From Hydrogenoanaerobacterium sp032017025 (GTDB taxonomy: Bacteria; Bacillota; Clostridia; Oscillospirales; Ruminococcaceae), in NCBI RefSeq assembly GCF_032017025.1, contig NZ_DALZQO010000017.1:8733-72732 (forward strand): 64,000 nucleotides of DNA, given 5' to 3'. The notes beneath the pieces were generated by a model. It was not told the origin of the DNA. It saw only the letters and a list, made by a program, of their open reading frames with translations, and searched no databases. Positions within the stretch are counted from its first letter, which is position 1, and the number at the start of each line of letters is the position of its first letter. Position numbers and translations under genes: made by a program. Positions 54,836 through 63,954 of this stretch are shown piece by piece.

Positions 54836-55423
54836 ATGGATCCTTCCATGGGTATGGCTGGCGCTGCAGGTGCCGCGGGCATTGTGACAGTGCTCAAATA
54901 TATTTTGATTACGTTGGTAGGTGGCGTTGCGCTGGGTGCAATCGGGGGCTTCATTTATGCGGGGATTAAATATCCAAACCCCAATAAGAAAGCGCTGTTT
55001 ACTGCCAAGCAGAAGATTATTTTTATGGTAATTGGTGTTATCAGCGTTGCGCTGATTGTGTTTGCATTCGCCAAAAAACCAAAAGATAACGGCGATATGA
55101 TGGTAGACGGCAGCATTTCGGCAGGTATGTCGGATGGCGAAAACGGTGAGTTGGCAGAGGGCGACGCTGAAACCGCAGAAGGAGAAGCAGAAGCCGCACA
55201 AGGCGACGCTGAAGCCGCACAAGGCGACGCTGAAGCCGGTGACGGAGAAGAAACTGATACAGAAAGCACAGCAGACGAGGAGACCTCCTCGGAATCGGAT
55301 AGCAGCTCGTCTGATACTGTTTCCGGTGGAACTGCTACAGGTGGCAGCACTACAAACGGCGGCGGCGGTAAGGTTATTATCGGGGGTGGCGGCGGCGTAG
55401 CAATTGCGCGCCCCATGATGTAA
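54836..55423 (+). CDS. Hypothetical membrane protein with acidic repeats and Gly-rich end
   Basis: ATG 54836 lies 10 bases after AGGAG and is preferred to 54809, which lacks one; 195 residues. Two membrane helices (about 12-40 and 58-78) are followed by an outward or inward tail rich in Glu/Ala, with three copies of a 7-residue unit (AAQGDAE type, encoded by 21-base repeats). A Ser/Thr stretch and a Gly-rich end with hydrophobic strands (KVIIGGGGGVAIA) follow. No family is recognised. A terminator follows. Confidence 0.7.
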   Translation: MDPSMGMAGAAGAAGIVTVLKYILITLVGGVALGAIGGFIYAGIKYPNPNKKALFTAKQKIIFMVIGVISVALIVFAFAKKPKDNGDMMVDGSISAGMSDGENGELAEGDAETAEGEAEAAQGDAEAAQGDAEAGDGEETDTESTADEETSSESDSSSSDTVSGGTATGGSTTNGGGGKVIIGGGGGVAIARPMM

Positions 55424-55444
55424 GCTTTGTTAAAAACATAATTT

Positions 55445-55482
55445 GAACAGCCTGTAAAGATTTTTGCTTTGCAGGCTGTTTT
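55445..55482 (+). terminator. Terminator
   Basis: Arms AACAGCCTGTAAAG / CTTTGCAGGCTGTT around a T-rich loop, followed by TTGTTTG. Confidence 0.75.
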
Positions 55483-55564
55483 GTTTGCTTTTTACCGTGT
55501 ACATGCTGTATAATTATAATCCGTTGAACCTCATAATTTATAATAATAGCAATTGGAGGCTACT

Positions 55565-56629
55565 ATGAGTTTTTTGAAAAAATCCGTTGCGTTGCTGCTT
55601 GCAGTAACAATGTCCGCCGCCGCACTGGCTGGCTGCAGCTCCGCACCTAAAAAAGAAAGCTACCTCACCGATAGCGAGGGAAACCCTGTTCAGGTCGAAA
55701 ACATTGTAACAATCAACGGCGAAGGAATTTCCCTTGAGGAATACCGTTACTATTTCCTGTCTTCGAAAGCGTACCTAGAGCAGATGTTTGGCGGTATGGC
55801 CCCCACCGATTCGGGCAAGAACGACATTTGGGCGGATGAAGAGATGATTAATTCTGTCAAAGAGCAGGCGCTGGAAGCAATTAAGTTTGACCGCGTTCTG
55901 CGTAAATACGCAAAAGACAACAAGATTGAACTAACCGTTGAGGATAAAAAGACGGTAGATGATAACATTAACGGTGCCATTGAGCAAACAGGCGGTTTGG
56001 ATAAATATAAACAAGCACTCGAAGAGATGTTCCTGACCGAGGAGTTGTACCGCAGTGTTGTCGAAAGCCAGGTGCTTCAGTCCAAGGTGCAGAAAGCTAT
56101 GACGGCTTCCGACAGCCGCCTCGCCCCCACCGATGACGAGGTGAAGGCTTACTTCAACGAGAATTACCTCCGTGCAAAGCACATTCTCATCGAAACCCAG
56201 GGCATTACCGATGAGGCAGAGATTGCAAAGAAAAAAGAGACTGCCGACAAAGCACTGGAACGCGCCAAAGCGGGCGAAGATTTTGATGCACTGATTAAAG
56301 AATACGGCGAAGACCCCGGCATGGCCAACTCCCCTGAGGGCTACTACTTCCCCGAAGGGCAGATGGTTACCGAGTTTTATGAGGGCACAAAAGCCCTGAA
56401 AGACAACGAAATCAGCGGTTTGGTGGAATCCAGCTTTGGCTGGCATATCATTCAGCGCCTACCGATTGCAGACGATTACTTTGATAAAAACAAAGATACC
56501 ATCGCCCCCGAGATTGTTGCAAACCTGGCAGGCACCAAGCTTAACGAAGAGGTAAAGGCACTCATGGATGCATGTGTTGTGGAGAAAACCCCGGAGTACG
56601 AAAGCATTAATGCAAAGAACTTAAAATAA
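55565..56629 (+). CDS. PrsA/SurA-like peptidylprolyl isomerase lipoprotein
   Basis: The ATG at 55565, 5 bases after GGAGG, is better placed than the upstream TTG; 354 residues. The lipoprotein signal ends SAAALAGCSS. A SurA-N-like helical chaperone region follows, then a parvulin rotamase domain at about 200-305 (RAKHILIETQG, AGEDFDALIKEYGEDPG, FGWHIIQRL). It would help fold exported proteins outside the membrane. Confidence 0.92.
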   Translation: MSFLKKSVALLLAVTMSAAALAGCSSAPKKESYLTDSEGNPVQVENIVTINGEGISLEEYRYYFLSSKAYLEQMFGGMAPTDSGKNDIWADEEMINSVKEQALEAIKFDRVLRKYAKDNKIELTVEDKKTVDDNINGAIEQTGGLDKYKQALEEMFLTEELYRSVVESQVLQSKVQKAMTASDSRLAPTDDEVKAYFNENYLRAKHILIETQGITDEAEIAKKKETADKALERAKAGEDFDALIKEYGEDPGMANSPEGYYFPEGQMVTEFYEGTKALKDNEISGLVESSFGWHIIQRLPIADDYFDKNKDTIAPEIVANLAGTKLNEEVKALMDACVVEKTPEYESINAKNLK

Positions 56630-56635
56630 GTAAAA

Positions 56636-56668
56636 GCAAAGAGCGATGCCTAACGGCATCGCTCTTTT
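56636..56668 (+). terminator. Terminator after the PPIase gene
   Basis: Stem AAAGAGCGATGCC / GGCATCGCTCTTT with loop TAAC and a T-run, 6 bases after the stop codon. Confidence 0.9.
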
Positions 56669-56790
56669 TCATGTTATTCTGCAGCCGATTTTTGCACGCT
56701 CATAATCAAATGTTAAGCATAAAATAGGAACTTTTTTACCCCCATAAATTGCCGTTATACGTATTTATCTGTCACCTGCGTAAAATAAAC

Positions 56791-57453
56791 TTACTGCTCA
56801 TTCCTCTTTTTTCTTTTTTGACGGCGGTTGTACCAAATGGTAGAGCCGAGTGAAATTATAATCATTGCTGCAAACGACACAACAAACTGAAGCGATAGCG
56901 GGTTTTCTATGCTGCGCCCCACCAGCACCGCGGGTATCATCACCGGCAGCAGCCCAAGCATGGAGCCTACGGTGTAGGAGGTAAACTCCATGCCGGAGGC
57001 ACCCAGCACCATACTCACCACGTCACCCGGCAGCAAATTAATAACCCGCAGCAGATAAGACAAAAACACCGCGTTTTTGGATGAATACTCCGACATCTGC
57101 CGGGCCTTGGGGTATTTCTCCACCAGCTTGCTTACGGCTTCGCTGCCCGAAAATCGTCCGATAAAATAGGGGATTGAAATGCAGATTAAGAGCCCCACAG
57201 TGTTCAGCAAAACTGCGGGCAGCATAGGGAATATTGCCCCCACTGCGATATACAGCACCAACAGCGGAAACACCACCGACACCGATTTTAGCGCATAAAG
57301 CCCCAAAATAGTAAGCGCCGCCAACAGATAGTTGTCGGGCGTAATGCTTAAAATATTCTGGATGGAAATTTTTTTAAGTGTTGCACCAAATAGCACAATG
57401 ATAAGCGCCATTGCCATGAGGGGCAGATATTTTAAAACTTTTTCTTTTTTCAT
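56791..57453 (-). CDS. VTT-domain (TVP38/TMEM64 family) membrane protein
   Basis: I start at ATG 57453 after AAGG, since the upstream 40 residues have no binding site; 220 residues, about five helices. The VTT (SNARE-associated) domain is seen in VVFPLLVLYIAVGAIFP, FIGRFSGSEAVSK and VINLLPGDVVSMVLGASGM. DedA-like members move lipids or small molecules across the membrane; the substrate is unknown. It has its own transcript on the minus strand. Confidence 0.85.
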   Translation of the reverse strand: MKKEKVLKYLPLMAMALIIVLFGATLKKISIQNILSITPDNYLLAALTILGLYALKSVSVVFPLLVLYIAVGAIFPMLPAVLLNTVGLLICISIPYFIGRFSGSEAVSKLVEKYPKARQMSEYSSKNAVFLSYLLRVINLLPGDVVSMVLGASGMEFTSYTVGSMLGLLPVMIPAVLVGRSIENPLSLQFVVSFAAMIIISLGSTIWYNRRQKRKKRNEQ

Positions 57454-57661
57454 CGTTTCGCACCTTCCCTTATTAAGGAACAGTTTAGCTAATATCCATA
57501 ATTTTGTAAAGATGTTCGTCAACGTGTAGAAAAGTATCGACATCGCACGCCAAATTATGGGGAATAGTTGCAAGATTTTTGATGTTCATTGATATTCTGC
57601 CCCGTATCAAGTAAACTATAAAGTATGTGTTAATTGATAAAAGAGAAAAGGAGTATACTTT

Positions 57662-59017
57662 ATGTCCCAGTCACCAAAACATCACCGGGGTCAATTTACC
57701 TCATCATTCGGGTTTATTCTTGCTGCGGCAGGCTCTGCCATCGGCCTCGGAAACCTATGGAAGTTCCCTTATGTTGCAGGAAACAGCGGTGGTGGTTTTT
57801 TTATCGTATTCTACTTCCTGTTTGCACTGATTCTCGGTGTTCCCATTATGCTCGCAGAAATGAGCATTGGCCGAAAAACAGAGCTCAACCCCATCGGTGC
57901 ATTTCAAAAGCTGAACAAAAAGTGGACATTTGTGGGTGTCCTTTGCTGTGTTTGCGCATTTATTATCCTATCGTACTACAGTGTAGTAGGCGGCTGGGTA
58001 CTTAAATATATTTTTGCCTACCTTACCGGCGGCAACTTTGGTACAGATACTTCTGCGTATTTCGGTAACTTTATCTCCAGCGCGTTCGAGCCGGCCATAT
58101 GGCACATCATCTTTATGGCGTTTTGTGCATTGGTGGTAATTGGCGGTGTTGCCAAGGGTATTGAAAAAGCAAGCAAATTTATGCTGCCCTGCCTTTTTAT
58201 CTTAATTGTTGTAGTAGCCATACGTTCAGTTACCCTGCCCGGCGGCATGGAGGGTGTAAAATTCTTGCTGGTGCCCAAATTCGATGCAATAGGCTCTCTG
58301 CGTGAACTCAGCAATGTCATGGTTCTCGCCATGGGGCAAATCTTTTTCAGCCTGAGCCTGGGGCTTGGTATTGCTATCACCTATGGCAGCTATTTGAAAA
58401 AAGATTCCAACCTGCAAAAGGATGCGTTCGTGATTGTGGGACTGGATACCTTAATGGCAGTGCTTTCGGGCCTTGCGATTCTTCCTGCGGTGTTCGCATT
58501 TGGTTTTGCACCTACTGCAGGCCCCGGCTTGATTTTTGAGACTTTACCTTCTGTGTTTGATTCTATGCCGCTTGGCATTGTGTTCGGTCTGTTGTTCTTC
58601 ATCCTTGTATTTTTTGCCGCCGCTACCTCGGCAATTGCGTTGCTGGAGGTTGTCGCTGCCTACTTTATCGATCACTTTCGCTGGAGCCGTATTAAGGCAA
58701 CCGTGCTAATGGCATTTGTCATGGGCGTTATCGGTATCTTCGCATCGCTTTCTATGGGTCCGCTTGCCGGTTTCACGATTGGCGGTATGAATCTATTCGA
58801 TGCTATGGGCTTCTTAACAGATAAAATTCTCATGCCGATTGGCGCATTTTGTATCTGTATTTTTGTTGGCTATGTGTGGGGTGTTGATAAAGTGGCGGCT
58901 GAAGTACAGCACCATGGTGTAAAATTTCACATTCTGCGCTTTTTCAATGTCTGTATTAAATACATTGCCCCTGCGCTCATTCTTGTTATCTTGGTTATGG
59001 GTCTTATCCCTGCCTAA
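57662..59017 (+). CDS. Sodium-dependent transporter, NSS family
   Basis: The 451-residue protein has the typical twelve-or-fewer-helix NSS layout and the hallmark GSAIGLGNLWKFPYVAGNSGGGFF in helix 1, where substrate and sodium bind. The line AGPGLIFETLPSVF in helix 6-7 also fits LeuT-like amino acid transporters. It imports an amino acid or related compound with sodium. AAAGGAG precedes the ATG; the terminator follows. Confidence 0.94.
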   Translation: MSQSPKHHRGQFTSSFGFILAAAGSAIGLGNLWKFPYVAGNSGGGFFIVFYFLFALILGVPIMLAEMSIGRKTELNPIGAFQKLNKKWTFVGVLCCVCAFIILSYYSVVGGWVLKYIFAYLTGGNFGTDTSAYFGNFISSAFEPAIWHIIFMAFCALVVIGGVAKGIEKASKFMLPCLFILIVVVAIRSVTLPGGMEGVKFLLVPKFDAIGSLRELSNVMVLAMGQIFFSLSLGLGIAITYGSYLKKDSNLQKDAFVIVGLDTLMAVLSGLAILPAVFAFGFAPTAGPGLIFETLPSVFDSMPLGIVFGLLFFILVFFAAATSAIALLEVVAAYFIDHFRWSRIKATVLMAFVMGVIGIFASLSMGPLAGFTIGGMNLFDAMGFLTDKILMPIGAFCICIFVGYVWGVDKVAAEVQHHGVKFHILRFFNVCIKYIAPALILVILVMGLIPA

Positions 59018-59027
59018 AATATGTATT

Positions 59028-59067
59028 AAAAAAGGTCTCCCGACTCAATCGCCGGGAGACCTTTTTA
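59028..59067. terminator. Bidirectional terminator between convergent genes
   Basis: Stem AAGGTCTCCCG / CGGGAGACCTT with A-run before and T-run after, between the NSS transporter and rubrerythrin genes. Confidence 0.88.
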
Positions 59068-59090
59068 TGTAATAAGGAGGACATTTTGAA

Positions 59091-59624
59091 TTAATAATCT
59101 TTTACTCTTTGTGCAAAGTAAGCTTTGGGGTGGTCACAAACAGGACATAACTCAGGTGCGTTTTTGCCGCGGTGAATGTGTCCGCAGTTTAGGCAAATCC
59201 AAACAATCTCTTCTTCTTTTTTGAATACAGAGTCGCTCTCTACGTTAGAAAGAAGTGCACGGTATCTCTCCTCATGCTCTTTTTCAATCTTTCCAACAGC
59301 CTCAAACAAGAATGCGATTTTGTCAAAGCCTTCTTGTTTTGCGGTTTCGGCAAAGCCTTTGTACATATCAGTCCACTCGTAGTTCTCGCCTTCAGCAGCA
59401 TCCTTCAGGTTCTCGGAGGTTGTTCCAATACCATGGGCGAGCTTAAACCAAATTTCAGCATGCTCTTTTTCATTGTTGGCTGTTTCGGTAAACAGGGCAG
59501 CAATCTGCTCAAAGCCTTCTTTTTTTGCTTTAGAAGCGTAGAATGTGTATTTGTTTCTAGCCTGAGATTCCCCTGCAAATGCAGCCATGAGATTTGCTTC
59601 TGTTTTTGATCCTCTGAGTTCCAT
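59091..59624 (-). CDS. rbr: Rubrerythrin
   Basis: The 177 residues have the full two-domain form: a four-helix ferritin-like domain with diiron ligands (ESQARNKY, NNEKEHAEIW, IEKEHEERY) and a C-terminal rubredoxin-like iron site (CLNCGH and CPVCDHP). It reduces hydrogen peroxide in anaerobes. The PerR-type regulator gene lies 26 bases upstream on the same strand, so both are probably co-transcribed and induced by peroxide. Confidence 0.95.
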   Translation of the reverse strand: MELRGSKTEANLMAAFAGESQARNKYTFYASKAKKEGFEQIAALFTETANNEKEHAEIWFKLAHGIGTTSENLKDAAEGENYEWTDMYKGFAETAKQEGFDKIAFLFEAVGKIEKEHEERYRALLSNVESDSVFKKEEEIVWICLNCGHIHRGKNAPELCPVCDHPKAYFAQRVKDY

Positions 59625-59650
59625 AATCTTTTACCTCTTTCTGTGATGAT

Positions 59651-60028
59651 TTATTTGTTTTTGCAATTGTTACATACGCCGTTAATGATGAGATCATGCC
59701 CTGTTACAATAAACCCGGTGCTCTTCTCGATCTCAGTATCCAGTTCTTTCAAACGGTTCAGCTCCACATCAAACACCTCGCCGCAGGAGTTGCAAATCAT
59801 ATGATAATGCTCGTCCAGGCGGAAATCAAAGCGGTCGCTGCCATTGGGAATCGCAATTTTGTGGATAAAGCCATGCTCGACCAGCAAATTCAAATTGCGG
59901 TAGACAGTTCCTAGGCTGATGTTAGGGTTTGCATTTCGGAGATGGCTGTATACAAAATCGGCAGTAGGATGTACCGGATTCTCCATAACAGTGTTCAGTA
60001 CAAGTTCTCTCTGCTTTGAGTATTTCAT
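59651..60028 (-). CDS. Fur family regulator, PerR-like
   Basis: The start at ATG 60028 follows AGAGAG and gives 125 residues; an upstream frame adds 10 residues without a binding site. The winged helix (TADFVYSHLRNANPNISLGTVYRNLNLLVEHG) and metal site (GSDRFDFRLDEHYH) are typical. The structural zinc is held by CNSCGE and CNNCKN. Placement before rubrerythrin argues for PerR rather than Fur. Its promoter and a Fur-like box overlap (60064-60126), implying autorepression. Confidence 0.9.
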   Translation of the reverse strand: MKYSKQRELVLNTVMENPVHPTADFVYSHLRNANPNISLGTVYRNLNLLVEHGFIHKIAIPNGSDRFDFRLDEHYHMICNSCGEVFDVELNRLKELDTEIEKSTGFIVTGHDLIINGVCNNCKNK

Positions 60029-60063
60029 ACCAGTTATCTCTCTTAATTTATTATTCAATTAGC

Positions 60064-60082
60064 GATAATGGGAATCGTTATC
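60064..60082. promoter_or_regulatory. Fur/PerR box
   Basis: GATAATGGGAATCGTTATC matches 16 of 19 positions of the classic Fur box GATAATGATAATCATTATC. It lies about 10-25 bases downstream of the predicted -10 of the regulator's promoter. Confidence 0.75.
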
Positions 60083-60097
60083 GTTTATCGTGTTTTT

Positions 60098-60126
60098 ACT
60101 ATACCATATGAGTGTATTCTTGTCAA
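60098..60126 (-). promoter_or_regulatory. PerR-rubrerythrin promoter
   Basis: TTGACA (60126-60121), a 17-base spacer and TATAGT (60103-60098) on the minus strand give a near-perfect sigma-A promoter, 70 bases before the regulator's start. Confidence 0.85.
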
Positions 60127-60270
60127 CTACATTTAAAGATTTTTTATAGGCACAAAAGCTTATCGGTACGACATTTTTCTTGCTTTCGACTTCGTTTGGT
60201 GTATAATTAAATTAGGTAATTATAACCATTAATTCAACATTTTTCAGGCTTGAGAGTGGAGGGACAACCT

Positions 60271-62430
60271 ATGAAGACCAGAATGCGAGGCACATTAATT
60301 TACTGTATTGTATTGTGTCTGATATTTGCTGCGTTGCCTGCAAGTGTTCTAGCAGAGGATTTACTGCTGAGCGATGTACCAAAAGACGCAATTGTGCTGG
60401 ACAGCGGTTACATAGAAACTGAAGCAGGAACCGATAGCAAGGTTGAAACCACACCTCCAGATATAGATGGGACAGCGGAGAATTTGGGCTCCGGCAGCAG
60501 CGAAACATTTGACCTCGATGCAAGCAGTGAGCAGCCGGACGAAGATTTACCACCTGATAATGGTACGGATAGCGGTACACCGTCTTCTAACGCGGAGGAT
60601 GGAATGATTGCTCTGCCTGTGCCGATGACGGCGATTGCTCCGCAAAGTACGGCTGACAAAATCAGTGTTAAAATAGGTGATAACGAAACCTTCTACGACG
60701 ATTTTGCGGCTGCCATCACCGCTGCCAATAACGCTACTAGCGACAACATTGAAGTGGTGATAAATAAGCCAATCGAAATCACAGAACCTACCACCATTAC
60801 CAAAAAGATGACCATAGACGGCGGGAAGCACCTTGTCACAATAAGCAGTGCGGGCGGCGTATTGTTCGACATCAAAACCGAGGGCGTCACTTTAACTCGA
60901 TTAAACCTCTCGGTAACCTCCTCACTTAGCAATATTGTTGCAAGCGACGCTGGCTATAACTTTATCTACAATAATATTTCTGTTGCCGACGGCGGACAGG
61001 TCGAGACTGTGCTCAAGGGTAATGGCACCATCCGAAAAAACATTGTAAAAGGCACAAAAGCTATGCTCACCATAAGTAGCGATGAAGCGGCAAGCATCTA
61101 CGACATTCGCGAGAATTTTTTTGATGCAGATAATGACGGTAAGGGCGAGCTGCCTCGCGTTACAAGGAACGGGGAGCCCTATTACGGTGCTATCGTGACA
61201 GCGTTCCCTTATTACACGGATGAATCGCTAACACAGCTTGCCACCGACAGCAGCTTGGCAGCGGATCTAAAAGACGCCATTGCTAAAGCAAGCATTTCCC
61301 CGACAGTTGAAAGTGTTAGCCCCGTGCGTGATATGCTGCTCGCCTACCCCAATGCTGCCAAGCTTATTGATAACGAAACCATCTTTAAGCTAGATAATAT
61401 TTATCGTATTGCAAACGGCTTTTCGGTAAGTACCATGAGCACTGTCAATTCTTCTGCACTCATTATTGACCCTTCAAAGGTTGTACTGAAAGGCGCGGCA
61501 CTGTATGCCGAAAATGGCGAAGCTGTCGTGCTCAATATTGCTGATTATAAAGGTACACGTCTGCCCCAACCCTCCCGCTACGATTGCCTAAGGCCTGAGC
61601 TGGAGCTTACCCTTACCATAGGCGGCAAGACGGTTACCGCGTTCAGCACACCCATCAGTATTGCTATGCCCGTACCTAAGGGCGCTGACCGTTCGCGTTT
61701 GACTGTACTTCACCATCTCAATAGCACCATTGATTTTATTACACCCTATGAGTGCAAAGAAAACGCAAGTGACGGCAACCGCCTGTACGCTTCATTTGTT
61801 ACCAACAAGCTCAGCCCGTTTGTGTTTGCAAACCGCAAGCCCAGTTTTTCCGGTAGCAGCACCAATACCACTGACCGTGATGCCTATGACTACTGGTGCG
61901 GTATTCTCGATGACATCAAGGATGCCGCGGATGAAGCCACCATTTACGCCAGCGCGCGGGACTATAAAACCATTCCGGCATCGGTATTGGAGGCGTTGGA
62001 AGGCAAAGATGTTACACTCGAAATCGACTACCGTGGCAGAACCATCACTGTCTATGGCAAAAAGATGCACCCTATTGAAGAAAACCGTGTCTATTATACC
62101 TTAAATGACTTGGATGAGCTGTATCAAAAGCCCATAGCGGAGCCTGCAAAGCCCGCCGCTCCGTCCGTGATTCCGCCCACCATTGTCGACACCATTACCC
62201 CTCTGCCCCAATCCCCCTCGCAGAGCGAGGCCGCTTCCTCAGCAGAGGGCTCCGATTCCAAGCCAGAGTCGCAAACCGAGACAGTAACCAGATCCGCTAC
62301 CGTTCCGCCACCCAAACCGGAGAGCAGTTTCCGTCTGTGGATTTTGCTCACCGTTGTGTCATCTGCAATCGCGGTAATCACAGTAATTGTGTGTATTTGT
62401 ACTGTGCATACAGAAAGACGAAGATTTTAG
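60271..62430 (+). CDS. Surface protein with beta-helix-like region and C-terminal membrane anchor
   Basis: ATG 60271 lies 8 bases after GGAGG; 719 residues. A signal peptide (about 1-29, ending SVLAED) is followed by an acidic Ser/Asp linker. Residues ~140-270 resemble a short right-handed beta-helix (VVINKPIEITEPTTITKKMTI type strands). The segment at about 540-625 (YDYWCGILDDI, PASVLEALEGKDVTLEIDY, VYYTLNDLDEL) is shared with both GH2 proteins' C-termini. A Pro-rich wall-spanning stretch, a hydrophobic helix and HTERRRF end it. The function is unknown. Confidence 0.75.
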   Translation: MKTRMRGTLIYCIVLCLIFAALPASVLAEDLLLSDVPKDAIVLDSGYIETEAGTDSKVETTPPDIDGTAENLGSGSSETFDLDASSEQPDEDLPPDNGTDSGTPSSNAEDGMIALPVPMTAIAPQSTADKISVKIGDNETFYDDFAAAITAANNATSDNIEVVINKPIEITEPTTITKKMTIDGGKHLVTISSAGGVLFDIKTEGVTLTRLNLSVTSSLSNIVASDAGYNFIYNNISVADGGQVETVLKGNGTIRKNIVKGTKAMLTISSDEAASIYDIRENFFDADNDGKGELPRVTRNGEPYYGAIVTAFPYYTDESLTQLATDSSLAADLKDAIAKASISPTVESVSPVRDMLLAYPNAAKLIDNETIFKLDNIYRIANGFSVSTMSTVNSSALIIDPSKVVLKGAALYAENGEAVVLNIADYKGTRLPQPSRYDCLRPELELTLTIGGKTVTAFSTPISIAMPVPKGADRSRLTVLHHLNSTIDFITPYECKENASDGNRLYASFVTNKLSPFVFANRKPSFSGSSTNTTDRDAYDYWCGILDDIKDAADEATIYASARDYKTIPASVLEALEGKDVTLEIDYRGRTITVYGKKMHPIEENRVYYTLNDLDELYQKPIAEPAKPAAPSVIPPTIVDTITPLPQSPSQSEAASSAEGSDSKPESQTETVTRSATVPPPKPESSFRLWILLTVVSSAIAVITVIVCICTVHTERRRF

Positions 62431-62440
62431 ATACAAATTT

Positions 62441-62475
62441 TACAAGGGGAATGTATTATAATACATTCCCCTTTT
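62441..62475 (+). terminator. Terminator after the surface protein gene
   Basis: A long stem AAGGGGAATGTATT / AATACATTCCCCTT with a T-run, 11 bases after the stop codon. Confidence 0.88.
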
Positions 62476-62552
62476 TGCCTAAAAACATTTTTGATTTTTA
62501 GAAAAACGTGTTGACAAACTTGAACCAAAATGATAATATAGTAGAGCGACAT

Positions 62553-62639
62553 GCGGATATGGTGGAATTGGCAGACGCGCTAGATTCAGGTTCTAGTGGT
62601 AGCAATACTGTGCAGGTTCAAGTCCTGTTATCCGCACCA
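62553..62639 (+). tRNA. tRNA-Leu (anticodon CAG)
   Basis: Plus-strand class II tRNA with acceptor GCGGATA, anticodon loop TTCAGGT, long variable arm GGTAGCAATACTGTG and T-loop GGTTCAAGTCC. CCA is encoded. TTGACA and GATAATATAG lie upstream as promoter. Confidence 0.93.
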
Positions 62640-62645
62640 AGCACA

Positions 62646-62690
62646 TTATAACACAGAAAAGTCTATGCGTACATAGGCTCTTTTGTGTTA
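62646..62690 (+). terminator. Terminator after tRNA-Leu
   Basis: An imperfect long hairpin (ATAACACA...AGTCTATG with CATAGGCT...TGTGTTAT) with TTTTGTG in its 3' arm directly follows the tRNA. Confidence 0.65.
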
Positions 62691-63717
62691 TAACCGAATA
62701 TTTAGCAGGGTACTCGTAATAAACAAGCACCCTGCTTGAATATAAGAATTAATGGCAATATAAACTTCTCTTTCGAGTTCATAACCGCATGCATCCCTGC
62801 GTTCGGTTTCGTCCGCATTCCGCGTCCGACATTTTTCAGAAGCGCATAGATTGTGTGTGTCATCGCAATCAACCCATACTGGTTGTTTTAAAGCAGATTT
62901 CGCTCGTACCTTTACTTCTTTGCATAGCAATTCATCGTATGTTGATTCGGTTATGCCGAACAGGTAGTCTTGGCGCAGAATCCCTTTGTGTCGCTCCGAC
63001 GACTTTCGTCCCCGGCACACAAACCTGCAAGCCTATATAGCCTATATTGATACACGGTAAAGTATAGATGTGCTGATAACACAAATGTACTTATGCATCG
63101 TTGTCAATGTGCAATGTCGGATTTGCAAACTGCTTATCCGGAGCATACCGATTAGGTTTATTCGACAAGGAAATTACTATTCGGTATGGTATATTTAAAG
63201 CGGTCGGACGACCACCTTAAAACAAAAGAAAGAGCCTTTAGATGCACCGTGACGGATGGTTAGCATCTAAAAGCCCTTGAAATCTATCCAAAACTGTGAT
63301 AATATCACAGCATGAATACGCTCTCATAAGTCTTACAAGATGGGTGTCATCTTTAAGGCGCAAGCGCATTGTCTGTTGCGAGCAGATGGTGCGCTGTGAG
63401 GGTGTTTTTTGTTGTCTAAAGATAATATAGCATATCTTGGTAACCAATGCAAGTATTTACCAGTTGATTTAGTAGTGAGAAATACTCCCGTTTCATTCCC
63501 TACATTCGAGCAATCTTTCATTCTTGCTACCGCCTATTGCTGTATGGTGTACCCGCTTCTAGTTATATTCTTTACCTTATATACTTATTATACATCGAAA
63601 TGGATGCATATTCAATTGTTAATGCTGACAAATATATACAGTCAGAAATGTATATTGTGTGCATTTAATTCAGTGTACATTTATGATAAAATGGGAGAGT
63701 AAAGGAGGTTCAAAATC
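62691..63717. other. One-kilobase region without a convincing gene
   Basis: Open frames here (minus 62688-63020, plus 62789-63040, minus 63238-63447) lack good ribosome binding sites and recognisable motifs. An 8-base inverted repeat (TTAGATGC / GCATCTAA, about 63238-63270) and a T-rich promoter-like stretch upstream of the XRE gene are visible. It may be a decayed mobile or repeat region. Confidence 0.45.
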
Positions 63718-63954
63718 ATGCCAATTGATTATTCAAAGGCTTTTGACTTAATGAAAGAAAGAGGCTTAACCACATATCGCATAAGAAAAGACAAAATTAT
63801 ATCAGAAGGTGCACTACAAAGTTTGAGATATGGAAAAAGTGTCACAATGGATACAATTGAGAAGTTATGTGCTGCATTAGGTTGCCAACCCGGTGATCTC
63901 ATGAAATATGTTTCGGATGAACAAAAAGACGGAGCTGCCCTAGAGGTGAACTGA
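63718..63954 (+). CDS. XRE/Cro-type helix-turn-helix regulator
   Basis: A 78-residue single-domain protein: helices around FDLMKERGLTTYRIRKDK and ISEGALQSLRYGKSVTMDTIEKLCAALGCQPGDLMKY match the small YozG-like Cro subfamily. AAAGGAGG precedes the ATG. Small regulators like this usually control a neighbouring gene, but the next sequence looks like the end of an insertion element. Confidence 0.85.
   Translation: MPIDYSKAFDLMKERGLTTYRIRKDKIISEGALQSLRYGKSVTMDTIEKLCAALGCQPGDLMKYVSDEQKDGAALEVN

Noticed and set aside
55180..55245. CRISPR-like repeats
   Set aside because: The 21-base direct repeats have no spacers and simply encode an Ala/Glu/Gln/Gly/Asp tandem unit.
62688..63040. Overlapping frames on both strands (110 and 83 codons)
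   Set aside because: No ribosome binding site, biased composition and no recognisable domain; I treat the region as non-coding.
63238..63447. A 69-codon minus-strand frame ending LDANHPSRCI
   Set aside because: It looks protein-like in its last 40 residues, but start and binding site are missing and no family is recognised.
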